Shown one piece after another: positions 1 through 7,873 of a stretch of DNA of 64,000 nucleotides. Every line of letters begins with the position of its first letter. Position 1 is the first letter of the stretch. The notes below the pieces were generated by a model. It saw only the letters and a list, made by a program, of their open reading frames with translations, had not been told where the DNA came from and did not search any database. Made by a program: the position numbers and the translations under genes. Origin of the DNA: CAXXOK01 sp963674895 (GTDB lineage Bacteria > Bacillota > Clostridia > Christensenellales > Aristaeellaceae); NCBI GenBank assembly GCA_963674895.2, contig CAXXCY010000003.1:1674001-1738000 (forward strand), written 5' to 3'.

Positions 1-1147
1 CCTTTTTGGAGGACGTAAGGTAGATCAGGGTGAAGATCGTGATGGGAAGCTGGATGCTTAACAGCATCTGGGAATAGATCAGCCCGTCGAACGGCGACGC
101 GATCAGGAAGATGATCAGCGTCGCGGGCACCATGGTGATCAGCACCCCGAGGCGGGAATGGTTATCCTTCAGGTTGTACGGCTCGCCGAAGATGCCCGCG
201 AATATGCTGCCGCCCGCCATGCCCGCGGTGATGCTGGAGGAAAGCCCAGCGAATAAAAGCGCGACCGCGAATACCACGCCGGCCGCGTTTCCCAGCAGCG
301 GTTCGAGCATGCTTTTGGCCTGCGCCAGATCGTCCACAACGATATTGCGGGTAAAGAACGTGGCCGCCGCCATCAGGATCATCGCGCTGTTGATCGCCCA
401 GCCGACGATCATCGACAACAGCGTATCTGCAAATTCGTACTTGAGCTGCTTTTTGATCACGGCTTCATCCTGCAGGTTCCATTGGCGGCTCTGGATGATC
501 TCGGAGTGCAAAAACAGGTTGTGCGGCATCACCACCGCGCCCAGCACGCTCATGATCACCACCATCGCGCCCTGGGGGAAGGCCGGGGTCACCCAGCCGG
601 CGGCCGCGGCGGGCCAATCCGTATGGATGAGATAGATTTCAAACAGGAAGGAAAGCCCGATCAGCGACACGAACCCGATGATGATCTTTTCGATTTTTTT
701 ATACGAGTTGGTAAACTGCAGCACAAGCACGACGGCGAGCGTAAGCAGCGAGCCGATCTTGATCGGCAGATGAAACAGCATGTTCAGCGCGATGGCCGCG
801 CCCAGTATTTCCGCGAGCGCGGTGGAAACGGCCGCGCCGACCGCCGAAACCAGCACGATGTTTTTCAGCCACGGGCGCATGTATTCCGTCGCCGCTTCGG
901 AGAGGCACTTGCCGGTCACGATGCCCAGGTGCGCCGCGTTATGCTGCAAAACGATCAGCATGACGGTGGACAGCGTCACCATCCACAGTAGCGTATACCC
1001 GTACTGCGAGCCCGCCGCGATGTTGGACGCCCAGTTGCCCGGATCGATAAACCCGACCGTCACCAAAAGCCCCGGCCCGAGGTACTTCAGAAAGCCGGCC
1101 GCCTTATGCAGGTGCGGGCGTTTACCAAAGATTTTCCGGATGGCAAT
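1..1147 (-). CDS. Nramp-family divalent metal transporter (MntH-like), 3' end outside window
   Basis: Membrane importer of Mn2+/Fe2+-type ions, recognised from the Nramp TM1 signature GFIDPGNWASNIAAGSQYG near residue 28, which holds the metal-binding DPGN motif. About 382 residues are present; the family is usually 410-450, so roughly the last 40-60 residues lie beyond position 1, and the visible end still reads as a membrane helix (TSSKK). The start is odd: no ATG is present. A GGGAGG ribosome site at 1148-1154 precedes in-frame ATT (1147) and ATC (1141); an in-frame TTG lies at 1156. The start given is therefore approximate. The gene follows the AEC carrier gene by about 10 bases and is probably co-transcribed. 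Family call is firm; substrate is inferred. Confidence 0.85.
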   Translation of the reverse strand, partial: MAIRKIFGKRPHLHKAAGFLKYLGPGLLVTVGFIDPGNWASNIAAGSQYGYTLLWMVTLSTVMLIVLQHNAAHLGIVTGKCLSEAATEYMRPWLKNIVLVSAVGAAVSTALAEILGAAIALNMLFHLPIKIGSLLTLAVVLVLQFTNSYKKIEKIIIGFVSLIGLSFLFEIYLIHTDWPAAAAGWVTPAFPQGAMVVIMSVLGAVVMPHNLFLHSEIIQSRQWNLQDEAVIKKQLKYEFADTLLSMIVGWAINSAMILMAAATFFTRNIVVDDLAQAKSMLEPLLGNAAGVVFAVALLFAGLSSSITAGMAGGSIFAGIFGEPYNLKDNHSRLGVLITMVPATLIIFLIASPFDGLIYSQMLLSIQLPITIFTLIYLTSSKK

Positions 1148-1157
1148 CCCTCCCAAT

Positions 1158-2075
1158 TTATAAAAGCACCGCGAACACAACGGGAATGGTCCCGATACAC
1201 AGGAGACTCGTCAAAGCGACCCCTTTGGACAAAAGCGTATAGTCGCCGCCGTATTGCCGCGCCATCATCACCGTCATGCTGGCAACGGGCGTACACATCA
1301 TCACGATGGATACGTTTAAAAGCTCGCCTCCGCCGATGATCCATTTCAGCGGGAGGCAAAGAAGTATCGGCAACACCAGCAATCGGACAACAGAAAAAAC
1401 AAGCAATTTGTAATCCGTGAAAAACGACCGGATTTTGACGTTGGCAAACGCAGCGCCGATGATCAGCATGCCGATCGGCGAGTTGAGGTTGCTCAGGTAT
1501 TCCAAAGGTGCTGTGATAATCTCCGGGAGCTTGATCCGCATCAGATACAGCGCCACGGCGATGATGCAGGAGATAACGCCCGGGTTGATGAATTTGCGAA
1601 AGGAAAACCTGTTTTGAAACGCCAGGAGGTCCCCCTGCTGCACGACCGCCACGCCGTAGGTATAGATCAGGATATTGAACAGAAGGATGTAAACCGATAC
1701 GTATAAAAGCGCCGCGCTGCCGAACAGCTCGGACACCAGCGGTATCCCCATATATCCGATGTTGGCAAAGACCGTCATCATCGCATACGCGCTCGCCTGC
1801 GTCTGGTTGAGCTTCATGATTTTGGACAGGATGGCCGCCGCCGCAACCAGAACGCCGAAGAGCACGATTGCCACCAGCAGCGTCGTCAGCAGTTCCGTGC
1901 CCTGAATGCTGTGGTCCGTTTGTGAGGAATTGATAATCAAGGCGGGCCCGGCAACGAAAAGCACGATGGCGGACAGCTTGCGGGTGGTCAGCTCATCGAT
2001 GATCTTTACTTTGGCCAGCAGCAGCCCGACCAGCATCAGGATCAGAAAAACGAGCATTTTTTGGATGATCAGCAT
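1158..2075 (-). CDS. AEC (auxin efflux carrier) family transporter
   Basis: A 305-residue, highly hydrophobic protein with about ten membrane segments in the two-bundle arrangement of AEC/BART permeases. Diagnostic stretches include an N-terminal VLFVAGPALII helix and C-terminal MMCTPVASMTVMMA, where family members keep a Pro in a broken helix. Members export or import small carboxylates or malate-like anions; the substrate here cannot be read. The ATG start follows a weak AGGA site. The stop sits about 10 bases before the Nramp gene, suggesting a two-gene transcript. An inverted repeat lies about 75 bases upstream of the start. Confidence 0.85.
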   Translation of the reverse strand: MLIIQKMLVFLILMLVGLLLAKVKIIDELTTRKLSAIVLFVAGPALIINSSQTDHSIQGTELLTTLLVAIVLFGVLVAAAAILSKIMKLNQTQASAYAMMTVFANIGYMGIPLVSELFGSAALLYVSVYILLFNILIYTYGVAVVQQGDLLAFQNRFSFRKFINPGVISCIIAVALYLMRIKLPEIITAPLEYLSNLNSPIGMLIIGAAFANVKIRSFFTDYKLLVFSVVRLLVLPILLCLPLKWIIGGGELLNVSIVMMCTPVASMTVMMARQYGGDYTLLSKGVALTSLLCIGTIPVVFAVLL

Positions 2076-2148
2076 TCATTTCGTCCTATCCGTCGTTCAG
2101 GCAACTTTAACAATACACAGTTTACAACAGGTTGCGCCAGAAAAGAAG

Positions 2149-2176
2149 CGTTCCGCGATATTTTATACGCGGAACG
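2149..2176. repeat. 9-bp inverted repeat upstream of AEC gene
   Basis: CGTTCCGCG and CGCGGAACG flank a 10-base AT-rich loop (ATATTTTATA). It lies in the 330-bp stretch between the AEC start and the next gene, which otherwise shows nothing I can identify. It could be an operator or a transcript hairpin; there is no T-tract on either side, so a terminator is less likely. Confidence 0.5.
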
Positions 2177-2409
2177 TAAAAAGCGCGCGGCGCTTTGGCC
2201 AAGCCGGCGTGCCGTTCGTTGATGCCGTATAAACCGTATTCCCGTTTTCGGTCTGCGGCAAGTCCGGCAAGCCGTTTGCCTCAGGCCAGGTTGTAACATT
2301 CCGGCAGCGGTTCGTTTCGCGGAAATCATGGTATGTTTAGGGCGTTACCCCTGCAACTGCGGTTGCCATACCCCTGCGTACCGCCCACCGACGGAAAGGA
2401 AGAATTTAT

Positions 2410-3204
2410 TTGAAACAAATCATATCGTATCTATTGGCCGCGCTGCTGCTTTTTTCAGCGGCGCCCGCCCCAAGCGCCTCCGCCTCGGGAACAGACGCCG
2501 CGCTAAGCCTCGAAACGCCGCTCAGCGCCTATACGCCCGAAGAGCTTTTGCAGCAGTGGACTGCGCTTTCCGCCCAGCTGCGCGCCGACGGAGCGTATCC
2601 GTTTTCAGACCTCAAGAAGGGAGACACCGGCTACGAGGTCACGGCGCTGCAAACAAGGCTTACGGAACTCGGATACTATCACAAGGAGATCGTCGATAAT
2701 TTTGGCAACGGCACGTACGCCGCCATGCGCGAGTTTGAGAAGGTGGAAGGACTGCCGGTCAACGGCGCCGCGTCCGCCGCGGACCAGCAGGCGCTGTTCG
2801 CAGGCACTGCGGCCGGCGGCGGCATGTTCGCGGCCTATACCCCGCAGGAGCTCCTCGCGTTCTGGAATCAGGCAGGCGATCTGCTGCGGGCCGATGGAAC
2901 GTACCCGTTTATAAAGCTGCAAAAGGGAGATGTCGGCTACGAGGTTACGGTGCTGCAGACGCGGCTGAAAGACCTTCTGTACTACCAAAAGGAGATTGTG
3001 GATACCTTCGGAAGCGGTACCTACAGCGCCCTGCGCTCCTTTGAAAAAGCCCAGGGCCTGCCGGTGAACGGTGTCGCCTCCGCCGCGGACCAGCAAGCGC
3101 TGTTCAGCTCCGCGGCCGCCCCCAACACGCAGCCGGGCCGGACGAATACCAGCGGCGGCGGAAGCAACGGCGGAAACGACGCCACCTCCGGCGCGACGCC
3201 GTAA
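2410..3204 (+). CDS. Secreted protein with two peptidoglycan-binding (PG_binding_1) repeats
   Basis: A 264-residue protein with a signal peptide (residues 1-26, Lys then LLAALLLFSA, ending ASASG). Two tandem units of about 95 residues follow (about 38-135 and 140-235). Each contains YTPEELL or YTPQELL, then KKGDTGYEVTALQTRL or QKGDVGYEVTVLQTRL, then GLPVNG, the hallmark of peptidoglycan-binding domain 1. A low-complexity Gly/Asn/Ser/Thr tail ends the protein. No catalytic domain is present, so it probably anchors or scaffolds in the cell wall. The start is TTG at 2410 behind GGAAAGGA. The repeats are clearly internal duplicates. Confidence 0.85.
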   Translation: MKQIISYLLAALLLFSAAPAPSASASGTDAALSLETPLSAYTPEELLQQWTALSAQLRADGAYPFSDLKKGDTGYEVTALQTRLTELGYYHKEIVDNFGNGTYAAMREFEKVEGLPVNGAASAADQQALFAGTAAGGGMFAAYTPQELLAFWNQAGDLLRADGTYPFIKLQKGDVGYEVTVLQTRLKDLLYYQKEIVDTFGSGTYSALRSFEKAQGLPVNGVASAADQQALFSSAAAPNTQPGRTNTSGGGSNGGNDATSGATP

Positions 3205-3253
3205 CAAACCGCCTGCCGCCGCTGCGGCAAGCGCCGCTATAGTCTTTTGCAAA

Positions 3254-3292
3254 TGGCGTATTGTGCCGTTATGAAAAACGGCCGATATGCCA
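3254..3292. terminator. Convergent hairpin between PG-binding and LRR genes
   Basis: TGGCGTAT pairs with ATATGCCA around an inner GCCGTT/AACGGC stem. It lies between two genes transcribed toward each other (stops at 3204 and 3297) and probably terminates both. The T-tract is short. Confidence 0.5.
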
Positions 3293-3296
3293 TTGA

Positions 3297-5234
3297 TCAC
3301 TCGGCGAATTGATAGGGAATCCCGTATGTCTCGGCATATTCCTGCGCGTAAGACCCCCGCGGAACAGTCAGGGTGAGCATGGGACAATTCTCAAACGCGG
3401 ACGTGCTGATGGATTTCACACTGGCCGGAATGCTGAGGGTTGCGAGCGAGGTACAGCCGGCAAACGCCCGGTAATCGATTGATTGAAGTCCGTCCGGAAG
3501 ATCGACTGCCATAAGGGAAGAACATTTTTCAAACGTACCGGAGCCGATGGATTGGAGGCTGTCCGGCAGGCTGACGGATGTAAGCGAGGTACAGCTTTCA
3601 AATGTCGCACCGACTGTCCGAATCAGCCCGTCTGGCAAGCTGACATCCGTAAGCGATGAGCACTTGCAGAATGCCATATAGCCGATGTACTGAACCGAGT
3701 CGGGCAGGCTGACGGACGTGAGTGAGGAGCAGCCAAGAAACGAGGCGATGCCGACGGACTGCACGCCGTCGGGCAGACTGACGGACGTGAGCGCGGTGCA
3801 GTTCTGGAAGGCTACGTCGGCGATCGTTTGAACCCCCTGCGCCACGCTGTATTCCGCGGCGGTTTTCCCCGCGGGATAGGCAATCAGCGTTTTGTCTTCC
3901 TTGTTGACCAGCACGCCGTCCATCGACTCAAACACCGGATTGCCCGCCGCCACCTCTATGGATTGCAGCGAGGTGCAGTCGCAAAACGCCCTCTCTCCGA
4001 CGGACAGAAGGCTTTCCGGCAGGCTGACGGACGCAAGCAGCGCGCAGCCGCTGAACGCGTTGCTGCCGACGGACTGAAGACCTTCGGGCAAGTTGACGGA
4101 TTTGAGCCAATGACAGTCATCAAAAGCCTTGTTCCCGATGGACAGCAGCCCGTCGGGCAGGCTGACGGACATGATCTCTTTGCACCCGGCGAACGCGCAG
4201 GCGGCGATTGACAAGGTGCCCTCCGGCACGCCGTATTCCGCCGCTGTTTTTCCGGCGGGGTAAGCGACCAGCTCCTTGTCCTTCCTGTGAAACAATACGC
4301 CGCTTTTCGCATAGTACACACGGTTGTCCGAGGATACCTTGATGGATTTCAGGCTGCTGCAGCCCGCGAACGCAGATGGGCCGATGGACTCCACGTTGTC
4401 TTGTATATAGATCGATTCAAGCGCGGAACACCCGTTAAACGCCCCGGCGCCGATGGTCTGCAGCCTGGCGGGCAGGTTGACCGACTGCAGCGCGAGACAC
4501 GAGCCGAACGCCCCGTCGCCGATGGTCCGCATGCTGGAAGGCAATTTGACGGTTTTGAGGAACATATGCCCGAAAAAAGCGCTGGAATCTATCCCGACCA
4601 CCGGATAACCGTCCAGAGAGGAAGGAATCGTTACGGTTGCATCCGAACTCGGATACCCGGTGACCGTAGCTTTTCCGTCCGCATCGACCGTATACCGGTA
4701 ATCGTCCAGAATGTGGACCTGGCTTTTTTCATATTCCGCCGCCGCGGCGGCCGCGGCGTCCTCTGCGTTTAGCGTCAGCGTCTTGCGTTTGCTGTTGTCG
4801 TAGGAATACAGCAGCAGCTTCTCCGGGTAGGCGTTGGTGCCGAACAGGAAGGTGGCAACTCCCAGCCCGCTGACCAGCAGCTCGTTCCATTCATAGGTAA
4901 AGCCGTTAGCCTTGATTTCCGCCCGGATATGCGCGATTCTCTCACCATTGCGCGTCGGCAGGGTGTACCCGAGTCCGGAAACGTTCACCGTACGCATGCC
5001 ATGCTCGTCCAGCCCCACGGAGATGAGGCTGACGGTGTAATCGGTCTTGTTATAGGTCACCGTAACGCTCTCCGGTTCCGTCGAGGGGAAGGAAAAATCC
5101 CGCTGGTTGATGGACGGCCGCGGGGTAGGCTGCACGTTATACGACCCGAACCCTTGCCCGCCCACCAGAGCTCCGGCCGTGACGCATGACGACAGCAGAA
5201 CAAGCGCCAGACATGCGGATAGAAATTTCTTCAT
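3297..5234 (-). CDS. Secreted BspA-type leucine-rich repeat protein (LRR_5), probable lipoprotein
   Basis: A 645-residue protein. Residues 1-25 form a signal peptide with a lipobox-like LLSSC, so surface anchoring through a lipidated Cys is likely. After an N-terminal beta domain (about 30-165), roughly 18 LRR_5 units of 23 residues run from about 190 to 620, with the repeating pattern of an FxxCSSLTSVSLPDGLQSIG type. Two units are interrupted by inserts (about 320 and 455) with shared SGVLxxKEDKTLIAYPAGKT features. BspA-type proteins act in adhesion or surface interaction; that role is inferred. The start is ATG 5234 behind GGAGG rather than an ATG 21 bases upstream. A promoter lies at 5300-5329. 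Confidence 0.88.
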   Translation of the reverse strand: MKKFLSACLALVLLSSCVTAGALVGGQGFGSYNVQPTPRPSINQRDFSFPSTEPESVTVTYNKTDYTVSLISVGLDEHGMRTVNVSGLGYTLPTRNGERIAHIRAEIKANGFTYEWNELLVSGLGVATFLFGTNAYPEKLLLYSYDNSKRKTLTLNAEDAAAAAAAEYEKSQVHILDDYRYTVDADGKATVTGYPSSDATVTIPSSLDGYPVVGIDSSAFFGHMFLKTVKLPSSMRTIGDGAFGSCLALQSVNLPARLQTIGAGAFNGCSALESIYIQDNVESIGPSAFAGCSSLKSIKVSSDNRVYYAKSGVLFHRKDKELVAYPAGKTAAEYGVPEGTLSIAACAFAGCKEIMSVSLPDGLLSIGNKAFDDCHWLKSVNLPEGLQSVGSNAFSGCALLASVSLPESLLSVGERAFCDCTSLQSIEVAAGNPVFESMDGVLVNKEDKTLIAYPAGKTAAEYSVAQGVQTIADVAFQNCTALTSVSLPDGVQSVGIASFLGCSSLTSVSLPDSVQYIGYMAFCKCSSLTDVSLPDGLIRTVGATFESCTSLTSVSLPDSLQSIGSGTFEKCSSLMAVDLPDGLQSIDYRAFAGCTSLATLSIPASVKSISTSAFENCPMLTLTVPRGSYAQEYAETYGIPYQFAE

Positions 5235-5299
5235 TGCAGCAGCCTCCGTATTCATTTATACCGCCTGACGAACCCTGTTCCCGTTATGAATCTGCAACC

Positions 5300-5329
5300 A
5301 GTATACCAAGCCGCCAAACGCTGCGTCAA
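5300..5329 (-). promoter_or_regulatory. Sigma-A-type promoter for LRR gene
   Basis: On the minus strand TTGACG (5329-5324), an 18-base spacer and TATACT (5305-5300), about 60 bases upstream of the LRR start. Confidence 0.65.
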
Positions 5330-5380
5330 GCATGAAACATAGCCCGGCAGAGCAGGCGGCATCCATCACGCGGCAAAACC

Positions 5381-5409
5381 AAAGCCGTGAACTCACGGTT
5401 CGCGGCTTT
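5381..5409 (-). terminator. Hairpin terminator after MarR gene
   Basis: AAAGCCG-GAAC pairs with GTTC-CGGCTTT around a 5-base loop; on the minus strand it is followed by GGTTTTG. It lies 31 bases past the MarR stop. Confidence 0.6.
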
Positions 5410-5440
5410 AGCGGCTCGGTATTTTTTATTCCATTCCGTT

Positions 5441-5887
5441 TTATTGGAATTTTCCCACCGTGTTGTTGACCATCATCTCCAGAAGCCGGATGAGTTCCTT
5501 CTTTTCCCGGATATCCATCCCGGCCGTGATGCCGTCGCTCCATTCCGACAGCAGTTCCCGGATGGCCGGCAAAAGCCTTCGTCCCGCATCGGTGAGAAAC
5601 AGGTTGTACTGCCTTCTGTTATTTTCATCCTGCTCGCGCGTGATATACCCCAGATCGTCCATTTTACTGCATTTTCTGGCAATGCCACTCTTATCGATTC
5701 CGATGAAATCCACCAGGGAATCCTGGGAAGAGCCCGGGTTCTTATCCAAAAAGAGCAGCATTAAAAACATGGAGCCCTTCAGCTTATAGGCTTTCAGGCG
5801 GTTATTCAAAAATTGCCTGCGCAGTTTTTCCAGGCGGCCGATATACCGCGCGATGTTTCTGGAAAACGAATGCTCCTTGCTGTCCAT
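5441..5887 (-). CDS. MarR-family transcriptional regulator
   Basis: A 148-residue winged-helix protein of typical MarR length. Visible features are an N-terminal dimerisation helix, the recognition region with DSLVDFIGIDKSGIARKCSKM (about residues 57-77), and the wing DDLGYITREQDENNRRQYNL with the conserved D-x-R-like charged turn. The start is taken at ATG 5887 behind AGGGAG; an in-frame ATG lies 33 bases upstream. It lies 44 bases downstream of the MATE pump gene on the same strand, so it probably represses that operon in response to the pump's substrate (inference from context). Candidate operator is at 7381-7395. Confidence 0.85.
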   Translation of the reverse strand: MDSKEHSFSRNIARYIGRLEKLRRQFLNNRLKAYKLKGSMFLMLLFLDKNPGSSQDSLVDFIGIDKSGIARKCSKMDDLGYITREQDENNRRQYNLFLTDAGRRLLPAIRELLSEWSDGITAGMDIREKKELIRLLEMMVNNTVGKFQ

Positions 5888-5931
5888 ACGCGCACTCCCT
5901 CTCGTTTCATCATTCCACAAGGCCGGGTATT

Positions 5932-7353
5932 TTACCTATTGAAGCTGCAGCCTGGCTGCCATTCGCCTTCCGGAAGGCTGCCGCCAGCCTCCAGCGACTT
6001 GATTTTACGCATGAGCCATATCACCATCGGGAGTGCGATGCACATCGTAACGACGTCCGAAACGGCCTGCGCCGACGCCAGCCCGTAGACTCCGAACACC
6101 CGCGATAGAATCACGACGCTTGGAATCAGGAAGATCATCTGGCGCGAAAGGCCCAGAACCCCGGCGCCGAGCGGACGCCCCAAGCCCTGGTACAAGCTGT
6201 TGGCGATCATCGCCCAAACATGCAAAGGCATCGTAATGCACTGCGTCACGATGATATACGAACCAAGCTCCACCATTGCTTCATTATCCGCCGAGGCGAA
6301 CAGCCGGATCAGCCCGGGCGCAAACAGGGCCATCGCCGTACCCAAAACGACAGATCCAGCAACGCCCATCGCGCTGCACGTCCAGAACGCTTTCCTGATC
6401 CGCGCATACCGTTTGGCGCCCCAGCAATAGCCCGCCAGCGGCTGGAAGCCCATCCCGAGCCCGATGATCGCCGCGCCTACAAGTTTGGTACACTTGTTCG
6501 CCACGGAAACCGCGGCAAGCGCCGTATCGCCGAACGAGCCCGCGAAATTGTTGAGCACGATGGTCGAAAGCGCCAGCATGCTGCTTCTGAGAAACGTGGG
6601 AATGCCCATTTTAACAATTTCCGCATAGATATGCGTTTTCGGCGTAAACAGCCTGACCCGCAGCTCGAACAGTGTCTTCCCCCGCAAAAACGGCATGAGC
6701 AGGATGCTGCAGCTTAGCACCTTGGAGATCCCGGTCGCGATGGCGGCGCCCGCTACACCCAGGCCGAACACGCTGATGAACAAAGGGTCCAGTCCGATGT
6801 TGATCAGGCACCCGGAAACCATGCCGATCATCGAATATTGCGTGCTTCCTTCCGAGCGCAGCAGCTGGCTTAATACCACGGTGCCCGCAGTAAACGGCGA
6901 GGACAGGAGAATCCAGCTTGCGTACTGCACGGAGTACGGCTTGACCGTCGGCGTAGCGCCAAGCATTACCACCAGCGGATTGATGAAAACATAGGCGGCC
7001 GCAGCAACGGCGGAAATGGCAAGGACCGCCGTCAGCAGCGCGGTAGAGCCCACCCGGCCCGCCTTTTCGTAGTCCCTGGCGCCCAGCAGCCGCGAGATAT
7101 AGCTGGACGCGCCGATTCCGAACCCCATCGCGATGGAGCGGATCAGCTGCATCAGGGAATCGTTCACACCGACGGCCGCCGTCGCGGACGTTCCAAGCTG
7201 GCTGACGAAATAGGTGTCGGTTATATTGTAGATCGAGTCGATCAGCATGGCGATAATCATGGGTACCGCCAGAATAGGGATTACCTTCGCCACCGGGTCT
7301 TCCAGCATCATCTTCCTGCGCGCTATTCGATTCTGCATCTGTTGATCGTCCAA
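5932..7353 (-). CDS. MATE-family multidrug/Na+ antiporter
   Basis: A 473-residue integral membrane protein with about twelve helices in two homologous halves. MATE hallmarks include the N-terminal region with ITDTYFVSQLGTSATAAVGV (about 45-65) and the second-half KMGIPTFLRSSM and LGMGFQPLAGYCWGAK stretches. Members expel cationic drugs or metabolites in exchange for Na+ or H+. The start is TTG 7353 behind AAGGAG. It is the first gene of a two-gene transcript with the MarR regulator, which suggests inducible efflux. Confidence 0.9.
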   Translation of the reverse strand: MDDQQMQNRIARRKMMLEDPVAKVIPILAVPMIIAMLIDSIYNITDTYFVSQLGTSATAAVGVNDSLMQLIRSIAMGFGIGASSYISRLLGARDYEKAGRVGSTALLTAVLAISAVAAAAYVFINPLVVMLGATPTVKPYSVQYASWILLSSPFTAGTVVLSQLLRSEGSTQYSMIGMVSGCLINIGLDPLFISVFGLGVAGAAIATGISKVLSCSILLMPFLRGKTLFELRVRLFTPKTHIYAEIVKMGIPTFLRSSMLALSTIVLNNFAGSFGDTALAAVSVANKCTKLVGAAIIGLGMGFQPLAGYCWGAKRYARIRKAFWTCSAMGVAGSVVLGTAMALFAPGLIRLFASADNEAMVELGSYIIVTQCITMPLHVWAMIANSLYQGLGRPLGAGVLGLSRQMIFLIPSVVILSRVFGVYGLASAQAVSDVVTMCIALPMVIWLMRKIKSLEAGGSLPEGEWQPGCSFNR

Positions 7354-7380
7354 CGGGTTGCTCTCCTTCAGGAACTATCT

Positions 7381-7441
7381 GTTGCTGGTTGCAACTGTTA
7401 TAATTAGCGCCTACTATAGCAGAAGATCACCCGGGCGTCAA
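7381..7441 (-). promoter_or_regulatory. MATE-marR promoter with palindromic operator candidate
   Basis: Minus-strand TTGACG (7441-7436), 17-base spacer, TATAGT (7418-7413). Just downstream, at 7381-7395, lies the inverted repeat GTTGC-N5-GCAAC, placed between the expected transcription start and the MATE ribosome site. Position and symmetry fit a MarR-type operator that would block transcription. Confidence 0.55.
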
Positions 7442-7456
7442 CAGTGCGCGGGGTTG

Positions 7457-7486
7457 TTGACCAAAGGAACTCACATACTGTATATT
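7457..7486 (+). promoter_or_regulatory. Promoter for the small acidic-protein gene
   Basis: TTGACC (7457-7462), 18-base spacer, TATATT (7481-7486), about 43 bases before the ATG at 7529 and divergent from the MATE promoter. Confidence 0.6.
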
Positions 7487-7528
7487 GGTAGTATCTTCAC
7501 GCAAAAAACATCAGAGGAGCAAAGAGCA

Positions 7529-7762
7529 ATGCTTGAGTTTTTTAAAAACGGCGGAGTATTCCTGTTTGACGAGACAGACGCGGCAAGCGAGCGGAGCTTC
7601 TATCAGCTAGAAGACCTGATGGGCGAAGAGGAAGGCGCGGATATCACGGAAGCCTATGTGGACGAGGACGGCGAGATTTGCATTTACTATGACGGCTCCG
7701 TCCTCAGCGAGGAACAGGCGATCGCGAAATATAACCAGGGGAATTACTCCAAACAGGTTTAA
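7529..7762 (+). CDS. Small acidic protein of unknown function
   Basis: A 77-residue protein, strongly acidic (many Asp/Glu between residues 13 and 50), with no membrane segment. The frame is open further upstream, but ATG 7529 is preferred because it follows AGAGGAG and a promoter at 7457-7486. Sequence features are FFKNGGVFLFDE at the N-terminus and YVDEDGEICIYYDGS in the middle. I do not recognise the family. It sits alone between the MATE operon and the polymerase gene. Confidence 0.6.
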   Translation: MLEFFKNGGVFLFDETDAASERSFYQLEDLMGEEEGADITEAYVDEDGEICIYYDGSVLSEEQAIAKYNQGNYSKQV

Positions 7763-7789
7763 ACCGTATCGGCGTGAAGCACGCCGGTA

Positions 7790-7819
7790 CCGCCGCAAAC
7801 CAAGCATAGTTTGCGGCGG
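7790..7819. terminator. 11-bp GC-rich hairpin, possible terminator
   Basis: CCGCCGCAAAC and GTTTGCGGCGG around an 8-base loop, 27 bases past the small acidic-protein stop. There is no clear T-tract, so this is a weak or Rho-assisted terminator at best. Confidence 0.45.
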
Positions 7820-7873
7820 CGAATTGTGCTAAAATTAAACCGTCAAAATCCTGCCGGCAAAGGAGGCGGGCCG

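Noticed and set aside
482..991. Long His/Asp/Arg-rich frame on the plus strand
   Set aside because: It is the antisense shadow of the Nramp gene in GC-rich DNA; similar shadows across 1-20 kb and the IS copies were ignored.
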